Below, piece after piece: positions 57,317 to 64,000 of a DNA stretch of 64,000 bases. Position 1 is the stretch's first letter. The number at the start of each line of letters is the position of its first letter. This DNA comes from Gammaproteobacteria bacterium (GTDB lineage Bacteria > Pseudomonadota > Gammaproteobacteria > Pseudomonadales > Halieaceae): contig JAUHXH010000005.1 in assembly GCA_030427085.1 (NCBI GenBank), positions 186,001 through 250,000 on the forward strand, read 5' to 3'. The notes beneath the pieces were generated by a model. That model was not told the origin of the DNA. It worked only from the letters and a program-made list of their open reading frames with translations, and did no database searches. The position numbers and the translations under genes were made by a program.

Positions 57317-57359
57317 TGCTTTCCTCTTATTCCGTTGCAACAGAGCGTGCGCCCAGCGC

Positions 57360-58292
57360 CTAAAATGCCGGCATCTGTTCCCGGGGCATGATGGCGCCCT
57401 TTACCTGGATCACCTGACCCGCCAGCCGGTGGCCCCATCCAGCCGCTTGTTCCGGGGACAATCCCCGCAAACGCCCCGCCAGATAACCCGCATTGAACGA
57501 ATCACCCGCCGCGGTGGTGTCCAGCGGTACGGCAACCGCTTCCGTCGAAACCGTAACCTGGTTGCCATCGAAAACCACGTCGCAGCCCGCTGCGCCACGT
57601 TTCAATACCAGCTCTGCCACGCCATGCGCGGTGATGCGCTGGACGGTGTCAGCGGGAGTGGCGTCTCCAAACAGGGCCTGCTCATCGTCGAAAGTGGGCA
57701 ACACAATGTGTGACAGTTCGCAGGCGCGACTGAAGGCTGCCCGAGCCACTTCGGCGTCGGGCCAGCCGCGCGGGCGGTAATTGCCGTCGAAGGCCAGTTG
57801 TACACCGCTCTCGCGCAGCGCTGCCAGCATGTCGAAGCAGCGCGCGCGACCGGATTCACCGTACAGCGACAAGGTGATCCCGGAGAAATAAACCAACTGA
57901 TGTTGCGACAGTTCCTCCTGCAAGCTGGCCACTTGCTGCGGGTCATCGAACAAATTCCTCGCTGGCGCTTCGCTTCGCCAATAGTGGAAATAACGCTCTC
58001 CCGTGTCGTCGGTCTCGATCATGTACAAGCCGGGCAAGCGCGCTGCCTGACGCGGAATCAGTGCCGTGCCCACACCTTCAGCACGCCATGACGCCAGCAT
58101 CCAGTCACTGTAATGGTCATCGCCGAGCGCAGTGACAAAATCGGTGGCAACGCCTAGCCGCGCCATATACACCGCTGTGTTCAGGGTATCGCCGCCAAAG
58201 CCCATCTGCACGCTGCGCCCAGCACCGAGTGCGCCGGTGGAGGACAGCTCCAGCATACATTCGCCAATGGTCGCGGCGCGTGGACTTGCCAT
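57360..58292 (-). CDS. kdgK: 2-keto-3-deoxygluconate kinase
   Basis: A 310-residue PfkB-family sugar kinase phosphorylating KDG to KDPG, where the UxaA and KduD branches meet. The N-terminal substrate region is GAGRSVQMGFGGDTLNTAVYMARLG, the middle has FDGNYRPRGWPD, and the catalytic/ATP signature is DTTAAGDSFNAGYLAGRL. AAGG precedes the ATG at 6 nt. KDPG aldolase must lie elsewhere. Co-transcribed with the TRAP genes, 11 bp after dctM. Confidence 0.93.
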   Translation of the reverse strand: MASPRAATIGECMLELSSTGALGAGRSVQMGFGGDTLNTAVYMARLGVATDFVTALGDDHYSDWMLASWRAEGVGTALIPRQAARLPGLYMIETDDTGERYFHYWRSEAPARNLFDDPQQVASLQEELSQHQLVYFSGITLSLYGESGRARCFDMLAALRESGVQLAFDGNYRPRGWPDAEVARAAFSRACELSHIVLPTFDDEQALFGDATPADTVQRITAHGVAELVLKRGAAGCDVVFDGNQVTVSTEAVAVPLDTTAAGDSFNAGYLAGRLRGLSPEQAAGWGHRLAGQVIQVKGAIMPREQMPAF

Positions 58293-58303
58293 GATTAACC
58301 TTC

Positions 58304-59599
58304 TTACTCGTACAGACCGAAGAAGCGCGGCAATGCTTCACTGAATGCCGGCACATAAGTCACCAGCAAGAGCGCGAAGAACATAGCCACATACATCGGC
58401 ATCAGGGGTCGGATGATTTTCGCAATCGAGGTCTTGGCGATCGCGCAACTCACAAATAACACACTACCCACCGGCGGGGTGCACAGGCCGATGGACAGGT
58501 TCAGCACCATCATGATGCCGAAATGCAGGGGCGACATGCCCAGTTGCACGGCAACGGGCAGGAAGATCGGCGTGAAAATCAGCACCGCCGGGGTCATGTC
58601 CATGAACGAGCCCACGATCAGCAGCACCAGGTTGATCATCAGCAGGATCATCAGGGGGTTGTCGCTGAAGCCCAGCAGCGTTTCGGCCACCAGTACCGGA
58701 ATGTTCTGGAAGGCGAGCAACCAGGACATCGCCATGGAGGTGCCCACCAACAACATCACAATCGCGGTTGTTTCCGACGCCTTAAGCAGGATGCCGGGGA
58801 GTTCATTCCAGCGCACCTCGCGGTAGACAATAACGGACAGGCCCAGGGCATAAAGCACCGCAATGGCGCCGGCCTCCGTGGCGGTAAAAAACCCGCCGAT
58901 GATGCCGCCGATGACCAACACGATCAGGAACAGGCTCGGCGCTGCTGCCAGCGTGTGGGTAAGCAAAGTACGCGCACTCACCACGCCGCCTGCGGGCATA
59001 TTGCGCCGTTTGGCGTAAAGGGCACACACCGCGATCAGGCACAAGGCCACCAGCATGCCGGGCAGGTAACCGCCCACGAACAGTGCCGCAATCGAAACGC
59101 CGCCGCTGGCTACTGCATACACGATAAGAATGTTGCTGGGCGGAATCAGCAGGCCAGTGGTGGCGGAGGTGGCGGTGAGTGCCGCGCTGAATTCGCGCTC
59201 GTACTTTTCTTCATCCATGGCCGGCACCATGAAGCCGCCCACTGCTGAGGTTGCCGCCACCGCGGAACCGGAGATGGCGCCGAACAGCGTGCAGGAAATC
59301 ACGTTCACGAAAGCCAGACCGCCCGGCACCATGCCCACCAGGCACTTGGCAAAATTAATCAGGCGCCGCGCGATACCACCCTGCCCCATCAGCAGTCCCG
59401 ACAGGATAAACAGGGGGATCGCCAATAACGCAAAGCTGTTGATGCCGCCGGCCAGGCGCTGGGCGATGGTGGTTACCGCCGGACCGGGATCGATGGACAC
59501 CAGCATCGCCAGCAGTGTGGCAAGACCAATACAAAAGGCCACCGGCACACCCAGTGCCAACAACAGGATAAAAGTTAAAATCAGGGCCAGTTCCGCCAT
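58304..59599 (-). CDS. dctM: TRAP transporter large permease
   Basis: A 431-residue DctM-type integral membrane protein with about 11-12 hydrophobic segments, the translocation channel of a TRAP transporter. Markers are the LFGAISGSAVAATSAVGGFMVPAM block, LLIPPSNILIVYAVASGG, GAIAVLYAL and LGMSPLHFGIMMVLNLSIGLCTPPVG. Uses a sodium or proton gradient. It lies 2 bp after dctQ. By context it carries galacturonate or unsaturated uronates. Confidence 0.95.
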   Translation of the reverse strand: MAELALILTFILLLALGVPVAFCIGLATLLAMLVSIDPGPAVTTIAQRLAGGINSFALLAIPLFILSGLLMGQGGIARRLINFAKCLVGMVPGGLAFVNVISCTLFGAISGSAVAATSAVGGFMVPAMDEEKYEREFSAALTATSATTGLLIPPSNILIVYAVASGGVSIAALFVGGYLPGMLVALCLIAVCALYAKRRNMPAGGVVSARTLLTHTLAAAPSLFLIVLVIGGIIGGFFTATEAGAIAVLYALGLSVIVYREVRWNELPGILLKASETTAIVMLLVGTSMAMSWLLAFQNIPVLVAETLLGFSDNPLMILLMINLVLLIVGSFMDMTPAVLIFTPIFLPVAVQLGMSPLHFGIMMVLNLSIGLCTPPVGSVLFVSCAIAKTSIAKIIRPLMPMYVAMFFALLLVTYVPAFSEALPRFFGLYE

Positions 59600-59601
59600 G
59601 G

Positions 59602-60084
59602 TCAGTCTCCGCTGTGCGCTGCGGCGTGCTCACGCCAGCTATCGAATGTGTTGGCTGCGGCATACAGCACAATCAGTACACCGCTCAGTGGCACCACGGC
59701 GTAGACCGTTGCCATGGGGATGCCGAGCGCCGGGGAGATCTGATTGAGCTCCCAGGTCATGCTGACCAGCATGCTGCCACCCACCACCATCACCGCGATG
59801 GCAAACACCGCCACCGCAATATTGATCACCACATCCAGAACAAAGGCCTTTGGCCCTTCCAGGCTCTGTGCCAACAGATCGATGCCCAGGTGCATTTTCA
59901 CGCGGTAGGCGTAACTGGCCCCCAACACACCGATCCACACCAACAGAAAGCGCGCCAGCTCCTCAGTCCAGTGACTGGGTGATGCCAGCAGGTAGCGGGA
60001 CAGGATCTGCCAGGTCACAGAAATCACCAGTAGCGCCATCAGGGCCGCCAGAAAATAACGGAAGAACTTGTCGAGTAGTGCCAT
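59602..60084 (-). CDS. dctQ: TRAP transporter small permease
   Basis: A DctQ-type protein of about 160 residues with four membrane helices; typical text is WQILSRYLLASPSHWTEELARFLLVWIGVLGASYAYR. Start taken at ATG 60084, 8 nt after a strong GGAGGG; GTG 60090 overlaps the dctP stop and is the alternative. It partners DctM in the membrane. Confidence 0.92.
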   Translation of the reverse strand: MALLDKFFRYFLAALMALLVISVTWQILSRYLLASPSHWTEELARFLLVWIGVLGASYAYRVKMHLGIDLLAQSLEGPKAFVLDVVINIAVAVFAIAVMVVGGSMLVSMTWELNQISPALGIPMATVYAVVPLSGVLIVLYAAANTFDSWREHAAAHSGD

Positions 60085-60086
60085 GC

Positions 60087-61070
60087 TCACTGCCCTCCCA
60101 TCGCGGCGATCTGGTCAATCAACTGACCCACTTCCGTGCCCTTGTAGCTGGCCTGCATCTCGCGCACCTGGTCCTGGAAGGCCGATTTGTCGGGGCGAAT
60201 AATCTCCACCCCGGCTTTCTCCACCGCAGCTAACGCAGCGTTGCTGTCGGTTTCCCACAGCTCTCGCTGATAGGCCACCGAATCATCCACCGCGCGCTGC
60301 AACCAGACCTGCTGTTCGTCATTCAGCCCATCCCAGGCAACGGTTCCAATCAGCAGCAAGTCAGGTACCGCCGTGTGTTCGTCGAGGGTGTAGTAACGAC
60401 AAATTTCATAGTGGCCTGAGAGGTAAAAGCTGGGGGGATTGTTCTCGGCGCCATCCACCACCCCCTGTTGCAGGGCGGTGTACAGCTCACCCCAGGCAAT
60501 GGGTGTGGGCGCGCCACCCAGGGCAGACACCATGCGCAAGGCGGTTTGACTCTCCTGAACGCGAATTTTCAAGCCGTCCAGATCCGCCGGTGTGTGTACC
60601 GGGCGCTTTACGGTATAGAAACTCCGGCTTCCGGCATCGTAATAGCCCAGGCCCTTGAGTCGCACCGGTAGCGGCGCATCCAGAAGTTGCTTACCAATCT
60701 CGGAATCCAGCACGCGCTGGTAGTGCGCCTTACTCTCAAATACGTAGGGAACGTTGAACACCTGCATGGCCGGCACGAAGCCTTCCAGCGGGCTGGCAGA
60801 AACCTTGGTCATGGCCAGTGAACCGATCTGCAGCAGCTCGATCAACTCGCGTTCATTGCCTAGTTGGCCACCGGGATACAGGTCGATTCGCATCTGCCCG
60901 CCGCTGTATTCCTGCAGGCGTTCGTTCATGTGCACCATCGCCCGATGCACGGTATGCCCGGTGTCCAGGGTGTGCGCCATGCGCAGTACGGTTACGTTGT
61001 CAGAGCCGCCACACGCTGCCAGAATCAGGCAGGAGAGCAGGCCAAAGGCCGCTGCCAGAGTTCGCTTCAT
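60087..61070 (-). CDS. dctP: TRAP transporter solute-binding lipoprotein
   Basis: A 327-residue DctP-type binding protein. The lipobox LAAC (Cys20) suggests a membrane-anchored form. The family blocks are MAHTLDTGHTVHRAMVHMNERL, GGQLGNERELIELLQIGSLAM, FNVPYVFESKAHYQRVLDS, KIRVQESQTALRMVSALGG and AWGELYTALQQGVVDGAENN (Arg and Trp/Glu typical of uronate binders). It is first in its operon, under the operator at 61155. Binding of galacturonate or similar is inferred from context. Confidence 0.94.
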   Translation of the reverse strand: MKRTLAAAFGLLSCLILAACGGSDNVTVLRMAHTLDTGHTVHRAMVHMNERLQEYSGGQMRIDLYPGGQLGNERELIELLQIGSLAMTKVSASPLEGFVPAMQVFNVPYVFESKAHYQRVLDSEIGKQLLDAPLPVRLKGLGYYDAGSRSFYTVKRPVHTPADLDGLKIRVQESQTALRMVSALGGAPTPIAWGELYTALQQGVVDGAENNPPSFYLSGHYEICRYYTLDEHTAVPDLLLIGTVAWDGLNDEQQVWLQRAVDDSVAYQRELWETDSNAALAAVEKAGVEIIRPDKSAFQDQVREMQASYKGTEVGQLIDQIAAMGGQ

Positions 61071-61154
61071 TCGTTATTATTCCAGTCTCTCGGTGCCCGT
61101 CAGACGTACTTGACGCCAACGCTTCCGCTCACGGAACGCGGGCGGGCACAAGTT

Positions 61155-61196
61155 GTGCTACCGGTGGCAGTCTATGGCAAGTTGTGGCCAGTGACA
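61155..61196 (-). promoter_or_regulatory. TRAP operon promoter with LacI-type operator
   Basis: On the minus strand: -35 TTGTCA (61196-61191), 17-bp spacer, -10 TAGACT (61173-61168), then operator TGCCACCGGTAGCA (61168-61155) sharing the last T of the -10. This is the same geometry as at uxaC and the acetylesterase gene. Confidence 0.8.
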
Positions 61197-61288
61197 AGCC
61201 CCGGTCGCCCGGACCGGATCAGGTGAGGAGTTAACGGAATACGCGCCTGTCCGATGGACAGGCGCAATCGGGAGGGAAAAATCGAGGC

Positions 61289-62155
61289 TCAGGCGGCCTC
61301 GGTGTGGTCGTCGCCGTCGTGCTTGCTGGCAGCGGGAACCGCTTCCAGGCTGGGTCGCGCAGCCGCGCCCTCGTCGTGCTTTTTCGCGTACAGGAATTCC
61401 AGCACCTGTTGGCGCAAATGCACAAAGGTAGGATCCTCAGCCAGATCCAGGCGATCGCGCGGACGCTCCAGTTCTACCGATAGTACTTTTCCGATGGTAG
61501 CTGCGGGGCCGTTGGTCATCATCACAATGCGATCCGACAACAATACTGCCTCGTCCACATCGTGGGTAATCATCACCACAGTGTTGCCCAACTCGGCCTG
61601 AATTTTCATCAGGCTATCCTGCAGCTGCGCCCGGGTCAGCGCGTCCAGCGCACCGAAGGGCTCGTCCATCAACAGCACCCGCGGTTGCATGGCCAGACAA
61701 CGCGCGATACCGACACGCTGTTTCATACCACCGGAAATTTCACCCGGCAGCTTGTCCAGTGCGTGCTCCATGTTCACCAGCGCCAGGTTGTGCAACACCC
61801 AGTCCCGGCGCTCGGCCTTCGACTTGGTGCTTTTGAATACCTGGTTAACTGCCAACTCAACGTTTTCCCGCACGGTGAGCCAGGGCATCAGCGAATGATT
61901 CTGGAACACCACCGCCCTGTCCGGGCCCGGATCACTGACTTCCTTGCCCTGCAGAATAACGCCGCCTTCGGTGGCCTGATGCAGGCCCGCAATGATATTC
62001 AGCACCGTAGACTTACCGCAGCCCGAGTGCCCAATCAGGGACACAAACTCACCCTGCTGGATCTTCAGGTTAACGTTACGCAGGGCGCGAAATTTTTCGC
62101 CGTTGGTATCGAATTCGATGCCAACATCACTCAGTTCAAGATATGACATGCTCAT
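61289..62155 (-). CDS. nrtD: Nitrate-type ABC transporter ATP-binding protein
   Basis: A 288-residue ABC ATPase of the nitrate/taurine importer group. Walker A is GHSGCGKST, the Q-loop VVFQNHSLMPWLTVREN, the signature EISGGMKQRVGIAR, Walker B VLLMDEPFGALD, and the H-loop ITHDVDEA, all intact. A very good AGGAGGG ribosome site precedes the ATG. The C-terminal tail is rich in His/Asp/Glu. It is third in an nrtA-nrtB-nrtD operon. Confidence 0.93.
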   Translation of the reverse strand: MSMSYLELSDVGIEFDTNGEKFRALRNVNLKIQQGEFVSLIGHSGCGKSTVLNIIAGLHQATEGGVILQGKEVSDPGPDRAVVFQNHSLMPWLTVRENVELAVNQVFKSTKSKAERRDWVLHNLALVNMEHALDKLPGEISGGMKQRVGIARCLAMQPRVLLMDEPFGALDALTRAQLQDSLMKIQAELGNTVVMITHDVDEAVLLSDRIVMMTNGPAATIGKVLSVELERPRDRLDLAEDPTFVHLRQQVLEFLYAKKHDEGAAARPSLEAVPAASKHDGDDHTEAA

Positions 62156-62165
62156 GCTAACCCTC

Positions 62166-63155
62166 CTAGCGTAGTACTGCTTGTTTGTCCCAGCTCACCC
62201 GGCGCTGCACCAGCAGCATCAGGCGATCAAGGATGAAACCAATGAAACCGATGGTAAGAACCGCCACCATAATGCGTCCCAGTGAATTGGAACTGCCATT
62301 CTGGAACTCGTCCCAGACGAACTTGCCGAGCCCGGGGTTCTGCGCCAGCATCTCCGCGGCAATCAGCACCATCCAGCCAGTGGCCAGAGACAGGCGCAGG
62401 CCGGTGAAGATCATCGGCACTGCGGCCGGCAACACGATCTTGCGCACATGCACCAGCGGCGACAGGGACATCACGCGACTAACGTTCACCAGATCGCGAT
62501 CGATACCGGCCACGCCGACGGTGGTGTTGATCAGGGTCGGCCACAGACAACAAAGCGCCACGGTGATAGCCGAGTTCAGGAACGACTTTTCAAAGAAGGG
62601 ATCTTCGGCGGTATAGGTCGCGCTCACCACCATGGTCACCAGCGGCAACCAGGCCAGCGGCGAAACCGGCTTGAAAATCTGGATGATGGGATTCATTGCA
62701 CGATAAAAGCCACTGCTCAATCCACATAACAAGCCAAGTGGAATGGCAACCAGATTTGCTATAAAAAACCCTGCGGCAACAGTCACCAGGCTGGTAACAA
62801 TCTGGTCAAGATATGTGGGCTTACCGGTGTAGCTACGAATTTTGATTTCCGCATCCGGATTGGCAGCGAGCTTTTTCGCGTTGCGCGCTTCCTGGCGCTC
62901 ATAGAAGGCAACTTCCTTTTCCTGCTCGCGCTGATACTCCTGCGCCAGGTTGCCCACCTGCTCCCATACCTGCACCGGGCCGGGAAATTGGCCCAGTGAC
63001 GTGTCGATTCGATTGGCACCGAATTGCCACAGCAGCAGGAAACACAGAATGCCCAGGATCGGAAAAACTGCGGTTTCCACCACGCTGCGAACTTTCGGCA
63101 GTGAGAAGGGAATCGTGAGCGGCCGGGAGGCCGCTGACGTGCTTGATTCTGACAT
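62166..63155 (-). CDS. nrtB: Nitrate-type ABC transporter permease
   Basis: A permease of about 329 residues. Start taken at ATG 63155 (AGGA upstream); ATG 63176 is possible but lacks a site. The conserved permease loop reads SLATGWMVLIAAEMLAQNPGLG, the EAA-type region for ATPase contact. A charged insertion after the first helix (KEVAFYERQEARNAKKLAAN) lies in the periplasmic part and is common in proteobacterial NrtB. Situated between nrtA and nrtD with short gaps. Confidence 0.92.
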   Translation of the reverse strand: MSESSTSAASRPLTIPFSLPKVRSVVETAVFPILGILCFLLLWQFGANRIDTSLGQFPGPVQVWEQVGNLAQEYQREQEKEVAFYERQEARNAKKLAANPDAEIKIRSYTGKPTYLDQIVTSLVTVAAGFFIANLVAIPLGLLCGLSSGFYRAMNPIIQIFKPVSPLAWLPLVTMVVSATYTAEDPFFEKSFLNSAITVALCCLWPTLINTTVGVAGIDRDLVNVSRVMSLSPLVHVRKIVLPAAVPMIFTGLRLSLATGWMVLIAAEMLAQNPGLGKFVWDEFQNGSSNSLGRIMVAVLTIGFIGFILDRLMLLVQRRVSWDKQAVLR

Positions 63156-63180
63156 GACTGATATTCCTGCGCTCATGGGC

Positions 63181-64000
63181 TTACAAGGTCTCGCTGCCTT
63201 TCAGGCCAATCGGGAACTGTTCCAGATAGGCGTTGGGCTTGGTGCCATCGAAAGTAATGCTGTCGATGAATTCGCTCTGCGGCGGACGGAAGCCGGTCTC
63301 GCTGGCAAACGTCGGGAACTCAGCCGCCGTCATTTCACCCTCTTCGATCAGTGCCTTGGCGGCCTTTTCATAGATGTCCGGGCGATAAACTTTCTTGGCT
63401 ACCTCGAAGTACCACTCATCGGATTTCGGCTCGGAAATCTGGCCCCAGCGACGCATCTGGGTCAGATACCACACTGCGTCGGAGTAGTAGGGGTAGGTAG
63501 CGTAGTAGCGGAAGAACACATTGAAGTCGGGAATCTCACGACGGTCGCCCTTCTCGTACTCAAAGGTGCCCGTCATGGAGTTGGCGATCACATCGTAGTC
63601 GGCACCCACGTACTCAGAGCGCGACAGGATCTCCACGGCGTCAGGACGGTTGGCGTTGTCGTTTTCATCCAACCAGCGCGCTGCACGCAGCAGGGCTTTT
63701 ACTACGCGAACCGTAGTGTTGGGGTATTTTTCGGTGAACTCCTTGTTCAGGCCGAATACTTTTTCCGGGTTGTTCTTCCAGATTTCGTAATCGGTGATCA
63801 CCGGCACGCCGATACCCTTGAACACTGCCTGCTGGTTCCAGGGCTCGCCCACGCAGTAGCCGTAGATGGTGCCCGCCTCCAGTGTGGCCGGCATTTGGGG
63901 TGGCGGGGTTACTGACAGCAGCGCCTCGGCACTGATCTGGCCGGAAATATCGCCTTTATGAGGCGCGTAAAAACCGGGGTGGATACCACCAGCCGCCAGC
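63181..64000 (-). CDS. nrtA: Nitrate-binding protein of ABC transporter, partial
   Basis: Only the 3' part lies in the window; reading continues in frame to 64000 ([20 protein letters not shown] before the Met at 63894), so the start is outside. NrtA/CmpA-type text includes [60 protein letters not shown] and [18 protein letters not shown]. It captures nitrate (or a related anion) for the NrtB/NrtD complex. It is the promoter-proximal gene of the visible set. Confidence 0.93.
   Translation of the reverse strand, partial: LAAGGIHPGFYAPHKGDISGQISAEALLSVTPPPQMPATLEAGTIYGYCVGEPWNQQAVFKGIGVPVITDYEIWKNNPEKVFGLNKEFTEKYPNTTVRVVKALLRAARWLDENDNANRPDAVEILSRSEYVGADYDVIANSMTGTFEYEKGDRREIPDFNVFFRYYATYPYYSDAVWYLTQMRRWGQISEPKSDEWYFEVAKKVYRPDIYEKAAKALIEEGEMTAAEFPTFASETGFRPPQSEFIDSITFDGTKPNAYLEQFPIGLKGSETL

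Overview
The window looks like chromosomal DNA of a free-living, probably marine, gammaproteobacterium that feeds on plant or algal polysaccharides. This is inferred from the fairly GC-rich coding sequence, the enterobacterial-type tRNA-Lys, TonB- and TRAP-dependent sugar uptake, a 7TMR-DISM/GGDEF protein and a complete uronate pathway. A Cellvibrionales-like host would fit, but no marker gene settles it.

Left third (1-24.5 kb), host genes. These are an SDR oxidoreductase, exonuclease III, a TPR lipoprotein and a DUF4242 protein. Next comes a ToxR/CadC-type membrane regulator whose outer part carries TPRs and an Asp-box propeller, followed by two giant translationally coupled genes (1184 and 1432 aa) that I do not recognise. 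An ExeA-like ATPase, a cyclic-nucleotide-binding protein, a diguanylate cyclase, a globin, a MarR/siderophore-interacting-protein pair with a perfect operator palindrome, a sulfatase and a DUF4397 lipoprotein complete the region.

Middle (24.7-37.7 kb), an integrated element in the 3' end of tRNA-Lys(UUU). A 101-bp direct repeat (98/101 identical) bounds about 12.9 kb of visibly AT-richer DNA. A tyrosine integrase and a DUF4224 gene lie at the tRNA end, followed by an AlpA-like excisionase, a Rep-like protein and small DNA-binding proteins. The cargo is defensive: an MqsR/MqsA toxin-antitoxin with a SecB-like chaperone (a TAC module), a serine recombinase with its own array of inverted repeats, a type III restriction-modification pair, and an unrecognised zinc-ribbon membrane protein with a divergent XRE regulator.

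Right third (37.9-61.2 kb), a pectin utilisation locus. Outer enzymes are rhamnogalacturonan acetylesterase, a pectin methylesterase fused to an alpha/beta hydrolase, PL10 pectate lyase, GH28 polygalacturonase and DUF4861-GH105. Uptake is by a TonB-dependent receptor and a TRAP transporter. Catabolism is by UxaC, UxaB and UxaA for galacturonate, KduI and KduD for unsaturated uronates, and KdgK for the shared product 2-keto-3-deoxygluconate; the KDPG aldolase is not in the window. A LacI-family gene closes the TRAP operon. Five copies of a 14-bp palindrome (TGCYACCGRTRGCA) lie at four promoters, nearly always abutting the -10 box, which defines a local regulon.

Right edge (61.3-64 kb): nitrate-type ABC transporter genes nrtD, nrtB and the 3' part of nrtA, which runs off the window.
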